A DNA stretch of 64,000 bases from JAICYJ01 sp963766445 (lineage in GTDB: Bacteria; Actinomycetota; Thermoleophilia; Gaiellales; JAICJC01): NCBI GenBank assembly GCA_963766445.1, contig CAVXZW010000013.1, positions 50,536-114,535 of the forward strand, read 5' to 3'. A program made the translations under genes and the position numbers. Shown piece after piece: positions 1 through 10,303 of this stretch; positions within the stretch are counted from its first letter, which is position 1, and each line of letters opens with the position of its first letter. The notes below the pieces were generated by a model, which saw only the letters and a list, made by a program, of their open reading frames with translations, did not search any database and had not been told where the DNA came from.

Positions 1-895
1 AGATGGTCTGGTGGTTCAGGTCGCCGGGCAGCACCTGCACGCCGTAGTCGACGTCGGGGAAGCTGGACAGGTCCCACGGCCCGGTGAACAGCATCCCGAT
101 CTTGCCCGAGTTGAACAGGTTCGCGTAGTTGCCGTTGCCGTTGTCCAGGTAGACGGAGTGGTCGACGGTCGCCATCTGCTGCAGCAGCGTGGCCGCCTTC
201 ACGCCGGCCGGTGAGTTGAACTCCGCCTTCGTGTTGTCGGAGTTGAGAATGTCACCCCCTGCCTGCCAGAGCAGCGCGTCAAAGCGCCAGACCGTGTCCT
301 CGCTGCCGTCGGCCACGTAGGCCCAGCCGAACTGCTTGGCCGCCGGATCGGTCAGCTTCTGGGCCGCGGCCCGCAAGTCGTCCCACGTCCAGTTGGCGGT
401 CGGGTAGGGGATGCCGGCCTGGTCAAACAGCTTCTTGTTGTAGACCAGGGCCAGGTTGTCGACCAGGGCCGGCATGCCGATCACCTTGCCGCCGACCTGC
501 ACCGCCTGGCGCTCGGCCGGCCAGAAGTCGTTCCAGTTCACGCCCGGCTCCTGGATCCTGGAGGACAGGTCGACGGCGGTGGGGCTGCGCGCGATGTTGG
601 CCGCCCACGACCCGTACAGGTAGGCGATGTCCGGGTAGGAGCCGCCCCGGATCGCGGTCAGCACCTTCTGCAGCGCGTAGTCGGCGTTTCCATAGTTCTG
701 GACGGTGACGTGGATCTTGGGATGGGTGGCGTTGAAGCGCGCCGCCGCGCTGGTCATGGCCTTGCCCTCGATGTCCTCGTAGCCGTGCCAGACGGTCACG
801 TTGACCACGCCGTTGGATGACGAGCTGGAGCCGCCGCAGCCGGCGGAGGCGACCAGCACCAGGGCGGTCGCGGCGATCAGGAACAGGCGTCTCAT
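1..895 (-). CDS. ABC transporter sugar-binding lipoprotein (3' end outside window)
   Basis: Extracellular solute-binding protein of the family-1 type, which would capture a sugar or oligosaccharide and hand it to an ABC permease. The N-terminus (MRRLFLIAATALVLVASAGC) is a lipoprotein signal with the lipobox ending in Cys20, followed by a Gly/Ser linker. The mature part has family-typical stretches such as VWHGYEDIEGKA, GIPYPTANWTWDDL and GKIGMLFTGPWDLSSFP. The frame is open to the window edge, so about the last quarter is missing. The start overlaps the stop of the upstream SIS gene by 4 bp (ATGA), so the two are translationally coupled. Transporter permeases presumably lie beyond the edge. 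The substrate cannot be read from the sequence. Confidence 0.88.
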   Translation of the reverse strand, partial: MRRLFLIAATALVLVASAGCGGSSSSSNGVVNVTVWHGYEDIEGKAMTSAAARFNATHPKIHVTVQNYGNADYALQKVLTAIRGGSYPDIAYLYGSWAANIARSPTAVDLSSRIQEPGVNWNDFWPAERQAVQVGGKVIGMPALVDNLALVYNKKLFDQAGIPYPTANWTWDDLRAAAQKLTDPAAKQFGWAYVADGSEDTVWRFDALLWQAGGDILNSDNTKAEFNSPAGVKAATLLQQMATVDHSVYLDNGNGNYANLFNSGKIGMLFTGPWDLSSFPDVDYGVQVLPGDLNHQTI

Positions 896-1761
896 GGCAA
901 CACCACCGATCGGGTCAGGTTACGGGGCAGGTCGGGATCCAGGCCGCGGATCTCCGCGAGCCTGATCGCCAGCCGGTGCGCCAGCACCAGCGTGGCCAGG
1001 GGGGATGGGTCGGGGTCGACGAGGGTGGCGCCGGTGGCGCGAATGTCCGTGTCCAGCGTCGCATCGACCGGGCCGATCGCGATCACCGCCGTCTCCGGGT
1101 CGGCCAGCGAGATCGGCCCGTGCCGGTACTCCATCGCGGGGTACGCCTCGGCCCACGCCTGGGCCGCCTCGCGCAGCTTCAGCGCGGCCTCGCTGGCGAG
1201 GCCGTTCGTCCAGCCGCGTCCCAGGAACTGGAACCGCCGGAATTCGGCCGGGTCGATGGGCAGCGGCGCCTCCAGCACGCGCCGGGCGGCCTCGACCGAC
1301 GGTGACAGGTCGAGCCCGGCGTGGGTCAGCAGCAACACCAGCGCCGTGCTGGCGAACCGCGTCTGCACCACCGACCGCTCGTCGGCGAAGGGCAGCGAGA
1401 TGACCGCGTCCGCAAGCTCCGCGACCGGGCTGTCGGGCACGGCGGTCAGCGCCACCGTGGGCGCGCCGCGGTGCGACCGCAGCAGCTCCAGCACCTCGCT
1501 GGTGGTGCCGGAGCGCGAGATCACGAGCAGCGTGTCATAGCCGCGCCCGGTCGGGAACTCCGAGGCCGCGAACGCGTCGGTCTCGCCGGCCCCCGCCTGC
1601 TCGCGCGCGACCGCGTAGGACTGCCCCATGTACAGCGACGTGCCGCACCCGGCCACCGCCAGCCGCAGGCCGCGGGCCGGCAGCGCCAGGTCGGGCGCGA
1701 GGTCGGCGGCCCGGCGCCAGAGGTCGGGCTGGCTGGCCACCTCGTGAGCGATCGCGCTCAT
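892..1761 (-). CDS. SIS-domain sugar-phosphate isomerase/deaminase (AgaS/GlmS-like)
   Basis: About 289 residues with two SIS (sugar isomerase) domains, like the isomerase half of GlmS and the AgaS/FrlB deglycase-isomerases. It would act in the cytosol on an amino-sugar phosphate or related sugar phosphate. Visible SIS signatures are GCGTSLYMGQSYA and the Ser/Thr-rich phosphate-binding stretch LLVISRSGTTSEVLELL in the first domain, and FLGRGWTNGLASEAALKL with YPAMEYRHGPISL in the second. A start at MSAIAHEV is preferred over upstream in-frame codons because the family starts there and the longer version runs into the divergent promoter. It is the first gene of the operon with the solute-binding lipoprotein and is divergent from a DeoR-type regulator, the usual arrangement for sugar uptake modules. 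Confidence 0.85.
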   Translation of the reverse strand: MSAIAHEVASQPDLWRRAADLAPDLALPARGLRLAVAGCGTSLYMGQSYAVAREQAGAGETDAFAASEFPTGRGYDTLLVISRSGTTSEVLELLRSHRGAPTVALTAVPDSPVAELADAVISLPFADERSVVQTRFASTALVLLLTHAGLDLSPSVEAARRVLEAPLPIDPAEFRRFQFLGRGWTNGLASEAALKLREAAQAWAEAYPAMEYRHGPISLADPETAVIAIGPVDATLDTDIRATGATLVDPDPSPLATLVLAHRLAIRLAEIRGLDPDLPRNLTRSVVLP

Positions 1762-1838
1762 ATCGCGCCACTTTATGCCGTAAGTGCGCAGAAGGCAACC
1801 AGCGAGCGGAGGTGCCACTGGATAGACTTGCCGCAGCA

Positions 1839-2598
1839 ATGCGCCAGTCCGAACGTCTCAGCCGCATCGTCGAGCAGCTGTCCACGAACGGGTCGGTCGG
1901 AGTCGGCGACCTGGCCGCGGATCTGGGCGTCTCCTCGGCCACCGTGCGGCGCGACCTCGTGCTGCTCGAGCAGCAGCGGCTGCTGGCGCGCACGCACGGC
2001 GGCGCCATCGCAAACGGCGTCCTGTTCGAGCTGCCGCTGCGTTATCGCAGCACCCGCCGCCAGGAGCAGAAGGCCCGGATCGCACAGGTGGCGGCCGAGC
2101 GCGTACCCGAGGGCGCCGCCATCGGCATGACCGGCGGCACCACCACCACGGAGTGCCGCCCGGGCGCTGTCCGACCGGCGGCGGCTGACGGTCGTCACCA
2201 ACTCCCTGAACATCGCCTCCGAGCTGGCGGTGCGCCCCAACCTGAAGCTGGTCGTGACCGGCGGCGTGGCTCGCCCCGAGTCCTACGAGCTGGTGGGGCC
2301 GCTGGCGGAGGCATCGCTGTCCGGGCTGTACCTGGACATCGTGCTGGTGGGCGTGGACGGCATCGCCGTCGGCGCCGGCCTCACCACCCACCACGAGGTC
2401 GAGGCCCACACCAACCGGGCGCTGATCGCCCGTGCCCGCCGCGTCGTGGTGGTCGCCGACAGCTCCAAGATCGGCCAGATCGCGTTCGCCCGCATCTGCG
2501 GCCTGGAGGCCGTGCACGAGGTGATCAGCGACACCGGAGCCGACCGTTCCGAGGTGGCCGCCCTGCGCGCGGCCGGCGCCACCGTCACCCTCGTCTGA
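1839..2598 (+). CDS. DeoR/AgaR-family sugar operon repressor (one frameshift)
   Basis: DeoR-type transcription factor. The N-terminal winged helix (SERLSRIVEQLSTNGSV, then VSSATVRRDLVLLE and LLARTHGGAI) is followed by a sugar-phosphate-binding DeoRC domain (GMTGGTTTTE, TNSLNIASEL, VGVDGIAVGAGLTTHH, VVVVADSSKIG). The frame changes near 2152-2160, where TTTTE continues one frame later as ARALSDRRRLTVVTN. Restoring it gives one protein of about 253 residues. The ATG at 1839 is preferred; a GTG at 1812 is in frame but its Shine-Dalgarno-like GCGGAG directly abuts the start. It is divergent from the SIS isomerase, so it probably represses that operon until a sugar phosphate binds. Confidence 0.85.
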
Positions 2599-2606
2599 GG
2601 TCGGTG

Positions 2607-3570
2607 CTAACCCGTCGCGTCGGGCGGCCCGGCGTCGGCCGTGGCCGGCTCGGCGAGCGGGTCGTTCTCGCCGTCCTCCTTCTTGCGCACGTGGATCAGC
2701 CCGCGCGTCTGCTGCCACCCGATCTGGGCTGCCAGCATGGTCAGGCCGAACGCCACGCTCCACGCCGTCGTGATCAGCGCCTGGCCGACCGTGTAGGCCG
2801 TGATCACGCTCTGCGGCGCCACCCCGTTCAGCACCACCGATATCAGCGCCGTCTGCGACCCGACCGCGCCCGGCGCGATCGCGATCGTCGAGGAGATCGA
2901 CGACGCCGCCACGATCAGGAAGATGTTCTCCAGCGACACGGGGATGTGGTAGGCGTACATGAAGGTGGCGTTCACGCCCATCCGCGCGGCGTACGAGGCC
3001 GCTTCGACCAGCACCACCTGCGTCATGAACTTGCCCGGCGTGGCTCAGGATGCCGCCGCCGTCCTTGGCCTGCTCCCAGGTGTGGTGCAGCCGGTGCCAG
3101 AGGATCTTGCCGACCACGAAGATCAGCGCCGTGCCGACGACGAGGATGATCAGCGTCAGCCCGACATGGTCCGCGAACCAGCCGAACTTGACGTCGAATG
3201 AGCCGGCCACGCTCAGGAACAGCCACAGGTAGACGATGGCGGCGACAACCACGAAGAAGATGTTCTGCACGAGCGTCGCGCCCACCAGGCCGGCCACGGT
3301 CGACCCGGCGATGGCGCTGCGGTACAGGCCCAGCATGGCCACCGTGCCGGCCGAGGCCGGCAGGATCGAGTTGAGGCCGGCGCCGCCGGCGTAGTAGCTC
3401 AGCACCTCGCGGTAGGGCAGCACCGACTTTGGATAGGCGGCGCGCAGGATGTTGCGCCACGCCAGCGAGATGAACAGCGTCTGCAGCAGCTGGAAGCTCA
3501 GGCCCAGCACCACCAGCGGCAGCGAGACCGCTTTGAGGGTGTCCCAGAACTGGTTCAGCCAGTCGGCCAC
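2607..3570 (-). CDS. UPF0104/lysylphosphatidylglycerol synthase-like membrane protein (one frameshift)
   Basis: Polytopic membrane protein of the PF03706 family, related to the flippase half of MprF. It has many hydrophobic segments (e.g. PLVVLGLSFQLLQTLFISLA, LTLIILVVGTALIFVVG) and the family block GLNSILPASAGTVAMLGLYR. The frame shifts near 3030-3050, just before MTQVVLVEAASYAARMGVN, which continues with a second family block (IAIAPGAVGSQTALISVVL). It is clearly paralogous to the intact gene at 45052-46083; the two match through the ARMGVNATxMYA stretch. The substrate is unknown; family members move or regulate isoprenoid or phospholipid-linked molecules. It is divergent from the phosphodiesterase fusion gene. 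Confidence 0.82.
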
Positions 3571-3628
3571 GACGCAAGGCTACTCCCACCATCCGTCGTC
3601 ATCGCTTCGGGTCGCATAGGGTTGGCCG

Positions 3629-5666
3629 ATGAGCGCCGCCTCACAGCCCAACCTGCGGTGGCACCCCGAGCGTCCGCAGCTGCGCCCGCTGCGGCTGGTG
3701 GTGAGCTGGGTGATCTCCGCGCTCTCGCTGCTGTTCGCTGCGCTGGTCGTGCCGAACGTGACGGTCTCGGGGTTCTGGGGCGCCCTCGGCATCGCCGCCC
3801 TGATCGCCATCCTGAACGCCGTCGTGCCCCCGGTGATCGCGTCGCTGCGGCTGCCGTTCACGCTGATCACGAGCTTCCTGCTGATCCTGTTCCTGGACGC
3901 GGCCATGCTGCTCGTCGCGTCAGACGCGTTCCCCGGGGCGATGAACGTCCCCAGCCTGGGCTGGGCGCTGGCGGTGTCGCTGCTGGCTGCCGCGGCCGCG
4001 ATGGTGATCACGATCCTGGCCGGGATGGACGACGACGACGAGTACACGCTGCGCGTGACCCAGCGGATCGCGCGGCGCAGCGGCAACGTCCAGCGCACCG
4101 ACGTCCCGGGCGTGATCTACCTCGAGATCGACGGGCTCGGGACTGCCGGTGCTGCAGCGGGCGATGCGCGACGGCAACGCGCCGGAGATGGCGCGCTGGC
4201 TGGCCGAGGGCTCGCACCACATGGTGGAGTGGCAGACCGACCTCTCGTCGCAGACCGGCGCCAGCCAGGCCGGGATCCTGCTGGGATCGAACGAGGACAT
4301 CCCCGCCTTCCGCTGGGTCGAAAAGAGCACCGGCCGCGTCGTCGCCTGCTCCGGCCCGGACGACTGCGCGGAGATGGAGCAGCGCCTGGCCACCGGCGCC
4401 GGCCTGCTCGTGGGCGGCGGCGCCAGCCGCGGCAACCTGTTCTCGGGCGAGGCCGACGCGACGATCCTGACCGTCAGCCGGCTCAGCGCCGAGAAGACCG
4501 CGAACCCCGGATACCGCAGCTTCTTCGCGAATGGGTTCAACGTCACCCGGGTGCTGGTGCTGTTCTTCTTCGAGGTGGGCCTGGAGTGGGTGGCCGCCAT
4601 CCGCGGCATCCGCCGCGACGTGCAGCCGCGAGGGCACCGGGGCGGCAAGTACCCGTTCATCCGGGCCGGGATGTGCGTGGTCGTGCGCGACCTGATCGTG
4701 CACGGCGTGCTCTCGGACATGATGCAGGGGCGCGCCGCCGTCTACGCCACGTTCTCGAGCTACGACGAGGTCGCGCACCACTCCGGCCTCGAGCGGGCCG
4801 ACACGCTGGAGGCGCTGCGCAAGCTCGACGAGCAGTTCGGGCGGATCATGCGCGCGTGCCCGTACGCGCCGCGTCCCTACCGAATCGTGGTGCTCTCCGA
4901 TCACGGCCAGACGCAGGGCGCCACCTTCCGCCAGCGAAACGGCTACGGGCTGGACGACCTCGTGCGCCGCTCGCTGGAGTCAGGCTCAGTGGGCGAGATG
5001 TCAGGTGCCGAGGAGGCCCAGGCGATGGTCGGCCACGCGCTGACCGAGGCCACCGGCCGCGATGCCAAGGACCCGGACGCAGACGAGAGCAGGCCCGAGG
5101 GCGAGGACGTGATCGTTCTCGGGTCGGGCAACCTGGGACTGCTGTACCTGATGAACCACCCCGAGCGGCTGACGCTGGAGCAGATCGAGGCCGAACACCC
5201 GCGCCTGATCCCCGCCCTGCGCGCGCATCCTCACGTCGGCTGGCTGCTGGTGCGGGCGGCCTCCGGCCCGGTGGTGCTGGGCGCGACCGGCAGCCGCGAC
5301 CTGGTGTCGGGCACGGTCGAGGGCGACGATCCGCTGGCGCCGTTCGCGCCGGAGGCGGCGCAGCACCTGGTCCGCACCGACGGCTTCTCCAACGTGGCCG
5401 ACATCATGATCGGCAGCTTCTACAGCCCCGACCTCGAGCAGGGCTGCGCGTTCGAGGAGCTGATCAGCTTCCACGGCGGGCTGGGCGGGCCGCAAACGCG
5501 GCCGTTCATCCTCTACCCGGTCGAGCTGGCCGCGCCGCAGCAGCCGATCCTGGGCGCCGCCCGGGTGCACGAGATCCTGTCCGGCTGGCGCCGCGACCTG
5601 CAGGGGGAGTTCGTGCCGGAGGCCACGGTCACGCCGGCTCCGGCGCCCGATGCCTCCGCCACGTGA
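3629..5666 (+). CDS. Holin-like membrane domain fused to type I phosphodiesterase (one frameshift)
   Basis: About 679 residues after repair. Residues 1-150 form a four-helix membrane module of the phage-holin-4/YvlD type (VVSWVISALSLLFAALVVPN, PVIASLRLPFTLITSFLL). The rest is an alkaline-phosphatase-superfamily phosphodiesterase. Metal-site motifs are VIYLEIDGLG, FSSYDEVAHHSGLE, VVLSDHGQTQGATF and SFHGGLGGPQTRP. The frame shifts near 4138-4145, immediately after EIDGLG, where one extra base separates it from LPVLQRAMRDG. The topology suggests a membrane-anchored hydrolase acting on an envelope phosphodiester, but no substrate is evident. The last 38 bp overlap the convergent UPF0104 gene. Confidence 0.85.
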
Positions 5667-6675
5667 GCCCCAGCGCCGCCCCCAGCACCAGCGTCGGCAC
5701 CACCGTCAGCACGCGGTAGAGCAGCACCGCCGCCACGGCCTCCGCGTTTCCCGCGCCGAAGCCGACCAGCGCCGAGGACAGGCCCAGCTCGACGATGCCG
5801 ACGCCGCCCGGGGTGATCGGGACCGCGGTCAGCAGGCGCACCAGGCCCCAGGCCGCCATCGCCTCCACCCAGGTCACCTCGGATGAGGGCACGCCGGTCG
5901 CGCGCAGGCACACCAGCAGCACGCCGAACACCGTCAGGTGTCCCGCGAACGCTGCCAGCGTGATCACGTGCCAGCGGCGGGACAGCAGGTGCACCGTCTC
6001 GCCCCGGAAGCGCGCCATGGCCGCACCCCAGCCCGAGCGTGGCTTGCGGCGCACCAGCCGCAGAGCCCAGTTGGCGGCGCGCTGCGCGCGGTCACCCCAG
6101 ACCTGGGCCTGCTCCTCGCTGCGGAACGCCAGCACGAGCGCGGTCGCCAGGAACACGATCACGCCCATGCCGATCAGCCCGGCCGTCAGCAGCAGCGTGC
6201 TAGTGCCGCCCGTGAGCAGCAGCAGCGCCAGAGCCACCATCGGCAGCGTCACGTTCACGATCTGGTTCCAGGCGCCGGTCACGACCACGGCCACGGCGAT
6301 CGCGTTCGACCGGTATCTCCAGCTGCGCAACATCGCGTAGGACGCGGCCAGGCCGACGGCGTCGCCGCCCGGCACGGCGATCGAGATCGCCGTCGATGTC
6401 TGGGTCAGCACCATCGACTGGCGGTAGTTGAGCCCCGGCAGTGCCGCCATCCATGGTGGCCCGTAGGTGGCCACGTTGATGGCCGTGGCCAGCGCCAGCG
6501 CCACCAGCGCCTCGTTGCTGAGGCCGGTCACCACATCCCACACGTCGGAGTAGTTGGCGATCCGGGGCAGCAGCACCAGGAACACCAGCAGGATCGCGGC
6601 GATGCCGACCACGGCCGGACCGAACCTGCGCACGAGCGTTTTCTGTTCCTGCTCCGGCTCCTGCGGCTCGCCCAC
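5629..6675 (-). CDS. UPF0104 family flippase-like membrane protein
   Basis: Intact 348-residue membrane protein of the same PF03706 family as the genes at 2607 and 45052, but more distant. It starts with a short acidic cytosolic tail (MGEPQEPEQEQKTLVRR) and then has about eight hydrophobic helices. Family blocks are TSTAISIAVPGGDAVGLAAS and AVPITPGGVGIVELGLSSAL, the P-G-G motif typical of the group. It probably forms one transcription unit with the SHOCT membrane protein 18 bp upstream. The 3' end overlaps that of the convergent phosphodiesterase gene. A role in lipid or isoprenoid-carrier translocation is family inference only. Confidence 0.85.
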   Translation of the reverse strand: MGEPQEPEQEQKTLVRRFGPAVVGIAAILLVFLVLLPRIANYSDVWDVVTGLSNEALVALALATAINVATYGPPWMAALPGLNYRQSMVLTQTSTAISIAVPGGDAVGLAASYAMLRSWRYRSNAIAVAVVVTGAWNQIVNVTLPMVALALLLLTGGTSTLLLTAGLIGMGVIVFLATALVLAFRSEEQAQVWGDRAQRAANWALRLVRRKPRSGWGAAMARFRGETVHLLSRRWHVITLAAFAGHLTVFGVLLVCLRATGVPSSEVTWVEAMAAWGLVRLLTAVPITPGGVGIVELGLSSALVGFGAGNAEAVAAVLLYRVLTVVPTLVLGAALGLTWRRHRAPEPA

Positions 6676-6693
6676 GACGGGCGCGCTCGGAGG

Positions 6694-8075
6694 TCACGGC
6701 AACAGCGAGGATTTCATGGCCTGGAACTCCTGATCGGTGAGCGCGCCCTGGTCATGCAGCGCAGACAGCCGTTCCAGCTGGTCGACCGGTGCCTCGGCCG
6801 CCGGCCGGTCGCGATTGCCGCGGCCGCCGTGACAGCTTCGCCCTGACAGCCGCCACCACCTCGCCGCTCTCGGCGTCGGGGAACTCTTCACGGACTGCCG
6901 ACGCACCGCCTCCAGGCCGATGCCGGCCAGCACGATCATCACCAGCGCCGGCACCGGGCGGCGGAAGGCCATCGTCGGCGCCCACCAGATCAGGAACAGG
7001 ACGACCGCGGCGAAGGCGACCCAGACCTGGCCGACATGGTCGCGTGCGTGCGGCGCGAACGCGCGCCTGATCGCGACCGGCCGCTCGCCCTCGCCCGAAA
7101 CCCAGGCCCAGATCACGGTGATGAAGCCGACCGCGATCACCGTGCGGGTGGTGTCCTTGAGCAGGCCGGTGATGACGTCCCAGGCGGCGTTCGCGGCCGG
7201 CCGGTTCTCCGGCAGCTTGACGAGGTTCTCGACCAGCAGGTTGCCGCCAGACCGTGCGTCCGATCACGAGGATCACCCCGGCCGCGATGATGCCGATCCC
7301 GCAGTTGCGGACGGCCCGGCGCCGGTAGCCGGTCGCCAGGTACACCGCCAGGGCGTACAGGGCCAGCGAGACGAACGGCAGCACCCAGGCCAGCACCTTC
7401 AGCCAGTGTGCCAGCGTCTGCACCAGCGACAGCTGGTCGGAGGTGAAGATCACGATCTTTCCGCCGGCGATGGTCGTGGTCGGGCTCAGCCCGAGGCGGC
7501 TGGCCAGGTTCTGCTCGAGGCCGCTGGTGTTGATCGAGACCTCGCCGCCCCCCGTTTTCAGGCGGCTCCCGCCGCCGTCCAGCACCAGCACCAGCTGCGC
7601 GTGGGCGACCTCGTTCGCCTTGATCCACGCCTGCTGGGCGCGGTCCGAGGCCAGCAGGCGCGCGGCTGCGCGGTAGGCGTAGTCGCGCAGCGCGGCTGCG
7701 GCGGGCGCGGCCAGCGGCTGTGCCTGCTTGGGCAGGAGCGGCTGGATTTGCGTGGCGACGTCGACGTTTGCGTAGAGCTGGTCGACCAGGTTCGTGGCCA
7801 GCGCCTGCTGGATCTCGGGCTGCTGCAGCAGCTGGGCGGTGGTGGTGTTGTATCCGTCCGAGTCGAGCACGACGCGGCGGATCCACAGCGCCAGCACCGA
7901 CAGGATCAGCACCAGCGATGCCGCGGCGATCAGGCTGCCGACCATCCATCGCCGGCGACGGGATGCCTTCTGCTCGGCCTTCTCTCGGCGTTCTCGGCCG
8001 CCTCGTACCCTCCACCGGCTGGTCGCTGCTCACGCGTCCGCCCCCGTCCTTTGTAGGTCGATTGGTTCGGGCCAT
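6694..8075 (-). CDS. Membrane protein with C-terminal SHOCT domain (several frameshifts)
   Basis: Reconstructed protein of about 460 residues. It starts at MARTNRPTKDGGG, passes a basic stretch (EKAEQKASRRRRW) into a first transmembrane helix (MVGSLIAAASLVLILSVLAL), then has a long extracytoplasmic domain and further helices (VLPFVSLALYALAVYLATGY, IGIIAAGVILVIG, FAAVVLFLIWWAP). It ends with a SHOCT domain (LERLSALHDQGALTDQEF), a short helix pair found at the C-termini of many membrane or oligomerising proteins. Frames change near 8000, 7240, 6895 and 6835, so this gene is unusually badly hit. The acidic stretch REEFPDAESGEVVAAVRAKL lies between the last two breaks in a different frame from the SHOCT part. 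Function unknown. Confidence 0.7.
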
Positions 8076-8222
8076 GCTATCGGCTTGGGGCGCGCGGAGC
8101 CGGGACCGCGCCGCATCATCCGAAAACGGACGACCGGAAAGGTGTGAGGAGGCACCCCTAGATAAAGGGTCTCTCATGTGCAAGAGCTACGCTGTGCTCG
8201 TACACACTGGGAGGTAGCGGAG

Positions 8223-9380
8223 ATGCGGATGGGCAAGCGATCATCGGTGCGGGTGCTGGGCTGGGCAGGTCTGGCACTGGTGATGCTGGGAGCGGTGAGC
8301 GTGACGGCGATGGCGTTGACAGCCAGTCACGGAAAGGTGCCGCCTTCAAAGCCGCTGGCCGTTGCGCTGCACGACGCCGCAACCGCGCCACCCTCCGCAG
8401 GCGTGACCGCGCATTTCGCAGTGCATCAGCACCTGATCCCCGGCAGCTCGACCCTGCTCTCTTCCGGGCCGCTGGCCGGCGCCACCGGCACCGTCTGGGC
8501 CGCCGGCGGCGAAGGTGCGCGTGTCGGTGCACTCGCAGCTGGGCTCCACCCAGCTTGCGTATGACGGCAGCTCCGTCACCTTCTACAACCCAAAGAACCA
8601 TGCCGCCTACCGCCTGGCGCTGCCGTCGCACAAGCGTGACAACGGGCTCGTCGGCCCGGCACGCGCCGCCGTCGGTGGCCGACATCGGCAAGCTGCTCAC
8701 CGGCATCGGCAAGGACGCGATGCTTTCGGGAGCGATCCCGGGCAACATCGCCGGACGCCCCGCCTACACGGTCGAGGTGCGGTCGCGCCATGCCTCGGGC
8801 CTGGTCGGCTCGCTGGCCCTGGCCTGGGATGCCGCACGCGGCGTGCCGCTGCGCTTCGCCATCACCCCGCGCGGCTCGAGCACTCCCGCGCTGGAGCTGG
8901 TCGTCACCGACATCCGCTTCGGCAAGCTGCCGGCCGGCGCCACCAGCCTGACGCTGCCCGCCGGCACGCACACGGAGCCGCTGCACCTGCCCTCGAAGCA
9001 GCGGGTGCAGGGAGCCGTCAAGCAGCGTGCACTCGGTCTCCGGCGCCGGCGCGGTCGCGAAGGCCGTGCAGTTCCATCTGATCGCCCCGGCTTCGCTGGC
9101 CGGCCGGCCGCGCACCGAGGTGCGGTCGCTGGGCGACGGCGCGCTGGTCGTCTACGGCAAGGGCCTCGATTCGCTGCTGGTATACGAGAAGCGGGCCGGT
9201 AGCCAAGGCGGCGGCACGTTGCCGGTGATGTCGCCGGTGTCCGTGAACGGCGTGGCTGGACATGAGCTCGAGACGACGCTCGGCAGCGTCCTGCAGTTCA
9301 GCAAGGGCCAGGTTACCTACACGGTCGCCGGGTTCCAGACGGCCGACACGATCCTCAGCGCAGCACAGTCGCTGCATTGA
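8223..9380 (+). CDS. LolA/RseB-like secreted protein, first gene of ABC exporter operon (three frameshifts)
   Basis: After repair, about 385 residues. The N-terminus (MGKRSSVRVLGWAGLALVML) is a signal peptide or membrane anchor. The body resembles the LolA/LolB/RseB half-barrel lipid-binding fold as found in actinobacterial DUF2092-like proteins: QLGSTQLAYDGSSVTFYNPK, then GRPAYTVEVRSRH, LALAWDAARGVPLRFAITPR, TDIRFGKLPAGAT and the end GFQTADTILSAAQSL. Frames change near 8510, 8665 and 9022. The family link rests on pattern recognition, not an alignment. The stop overlaps the TTG start of the next ABC ATPase, so it is coupled to the transporter and probably supplies its extracytoplasmic partner. 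Confidence 0.65.
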
Positions 9381-10303
9381 GCGCGGCCGCCGCGGCGGGC
9401 GCCCTCGTCGAGATCGACGGTGTCAGCAAGCGCTACGGCGACGTGGTGGCGCTGGACGACGTGTCCGCGTCGGTGACCGAGCGGGCGGTCGGTCTGCTGG
9501 GCGCCAACGGCGCCGGGAAGTCGACGCTGATGCGCTCGATGCTGGGCCTGATCCGCCCCGACGAGGGCAGCATCAGCGTGATGGGCATGGGCATCGAGCA
9601 CGCGTGGGACATCCGGCGGCGGCTCGGCTACATGCCGGAGCACAGCTCGCTGCCGATGGGTATGACCGCCCGTGACCTGGTCGTCCACATGGGCGAGCTG
9701 CGAGGGCTGCCGCGCCGGGTGGCGGTGCTGCGCGCCTCGGAGGTGCTGTTCCAGGTCGGCCTCGAGGAGGAGCGCTCGCGGCTGATCCGAACGTTCTCGG
9801 TGGGCATGCGACAGCGCACGAACCTGGCCCAGGCGATCGTGCACTCGCCCGCGATGGTGATCCTGGACGAGCCCACGAACGGCCTCGACCCGGCCGGCCG
9901 CGAGGAGATGCTGACGCTGGTGCGGCGGCTGTCCGCCGACCTAGGCATCGCCGTGATCATGTCGTCGCACGTGCTCGAGGACGTCGTTCGCACCTGCGAC
10001 TCGGTGCTGGTGATGCGCGACGGGAAGATCGTCGCCACCCAGCGGCTGGCGCAGGCCGATCGCGTCGACAACGGCGAGGTGCAGGTGCAGATCGTCGGCG
10101 ACGCCGACGCGTTCGCCACCGCCGCCGCCGCGCTGGGGCTGGCGGTGCGGCCGGACGGCGAGTGGCTGCTGGTGCGGGGCGCCGACGCCGACGCGGTGCT
10201 GCGCGGCGTGCGCGATGCCGCCATCGCGAGCGGCGCGGGCCTGCACGAGCTGCGCCCGGCCGGCCCCACCATCGAGCAGTCGCTGATCGGAGCGATCGGA
10301 TGA
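9377..10303 (+). CDS. ABC-2 exporter ATP-binding protein (first of two)
   Basis: 308-residue nucleotide-binding subunit of an ABC-2-type exporter, acting at the cytosolic face of the membrane. Walker A is GANGAGKST, the Q-loop region is RLGYMPEHSSLPMG, the signature is FSVGMRQR (in place of LSGGQ, as common in ABC-2 ATPases), Walker B is MVILDEPTNGLDP, and the switch His lies in VIMSSHVLEDV. The TTG start overlaps the preceding stop (TTGA), and the stop overlaps the next ATG by 4 bp. It therefore sits in a tight five-gene operon and should pair with the permease directly downstream. Confidence 0.9.
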   Translation: MSAAAAAGALVEIDGVSKRYGDVVALDDVSASVTERAVGLLGANGAGKSTLMRSMLGLIRPDEGSISVMGMGIEHAWDIRRRLGYMPEHSSLPMGMTARDLVVHMGELRGLPRRVAVLRASEVLFQVGLEEERSRLIRTFSVGMRQRTNLAQAIVHSPAMVILDEPTNGLDPAGREEMLTLVRRLSADLGIAVIMSSHVLEDVVRTCDSVLVMRDGKIVATQRLAQADRVDNGEVQVQIVGDADAFATAAAALGLAVRPDGEWLLVRGADADAVLRGVRDAAIASGAGLHELRPAGPTIEQSLIGAIG

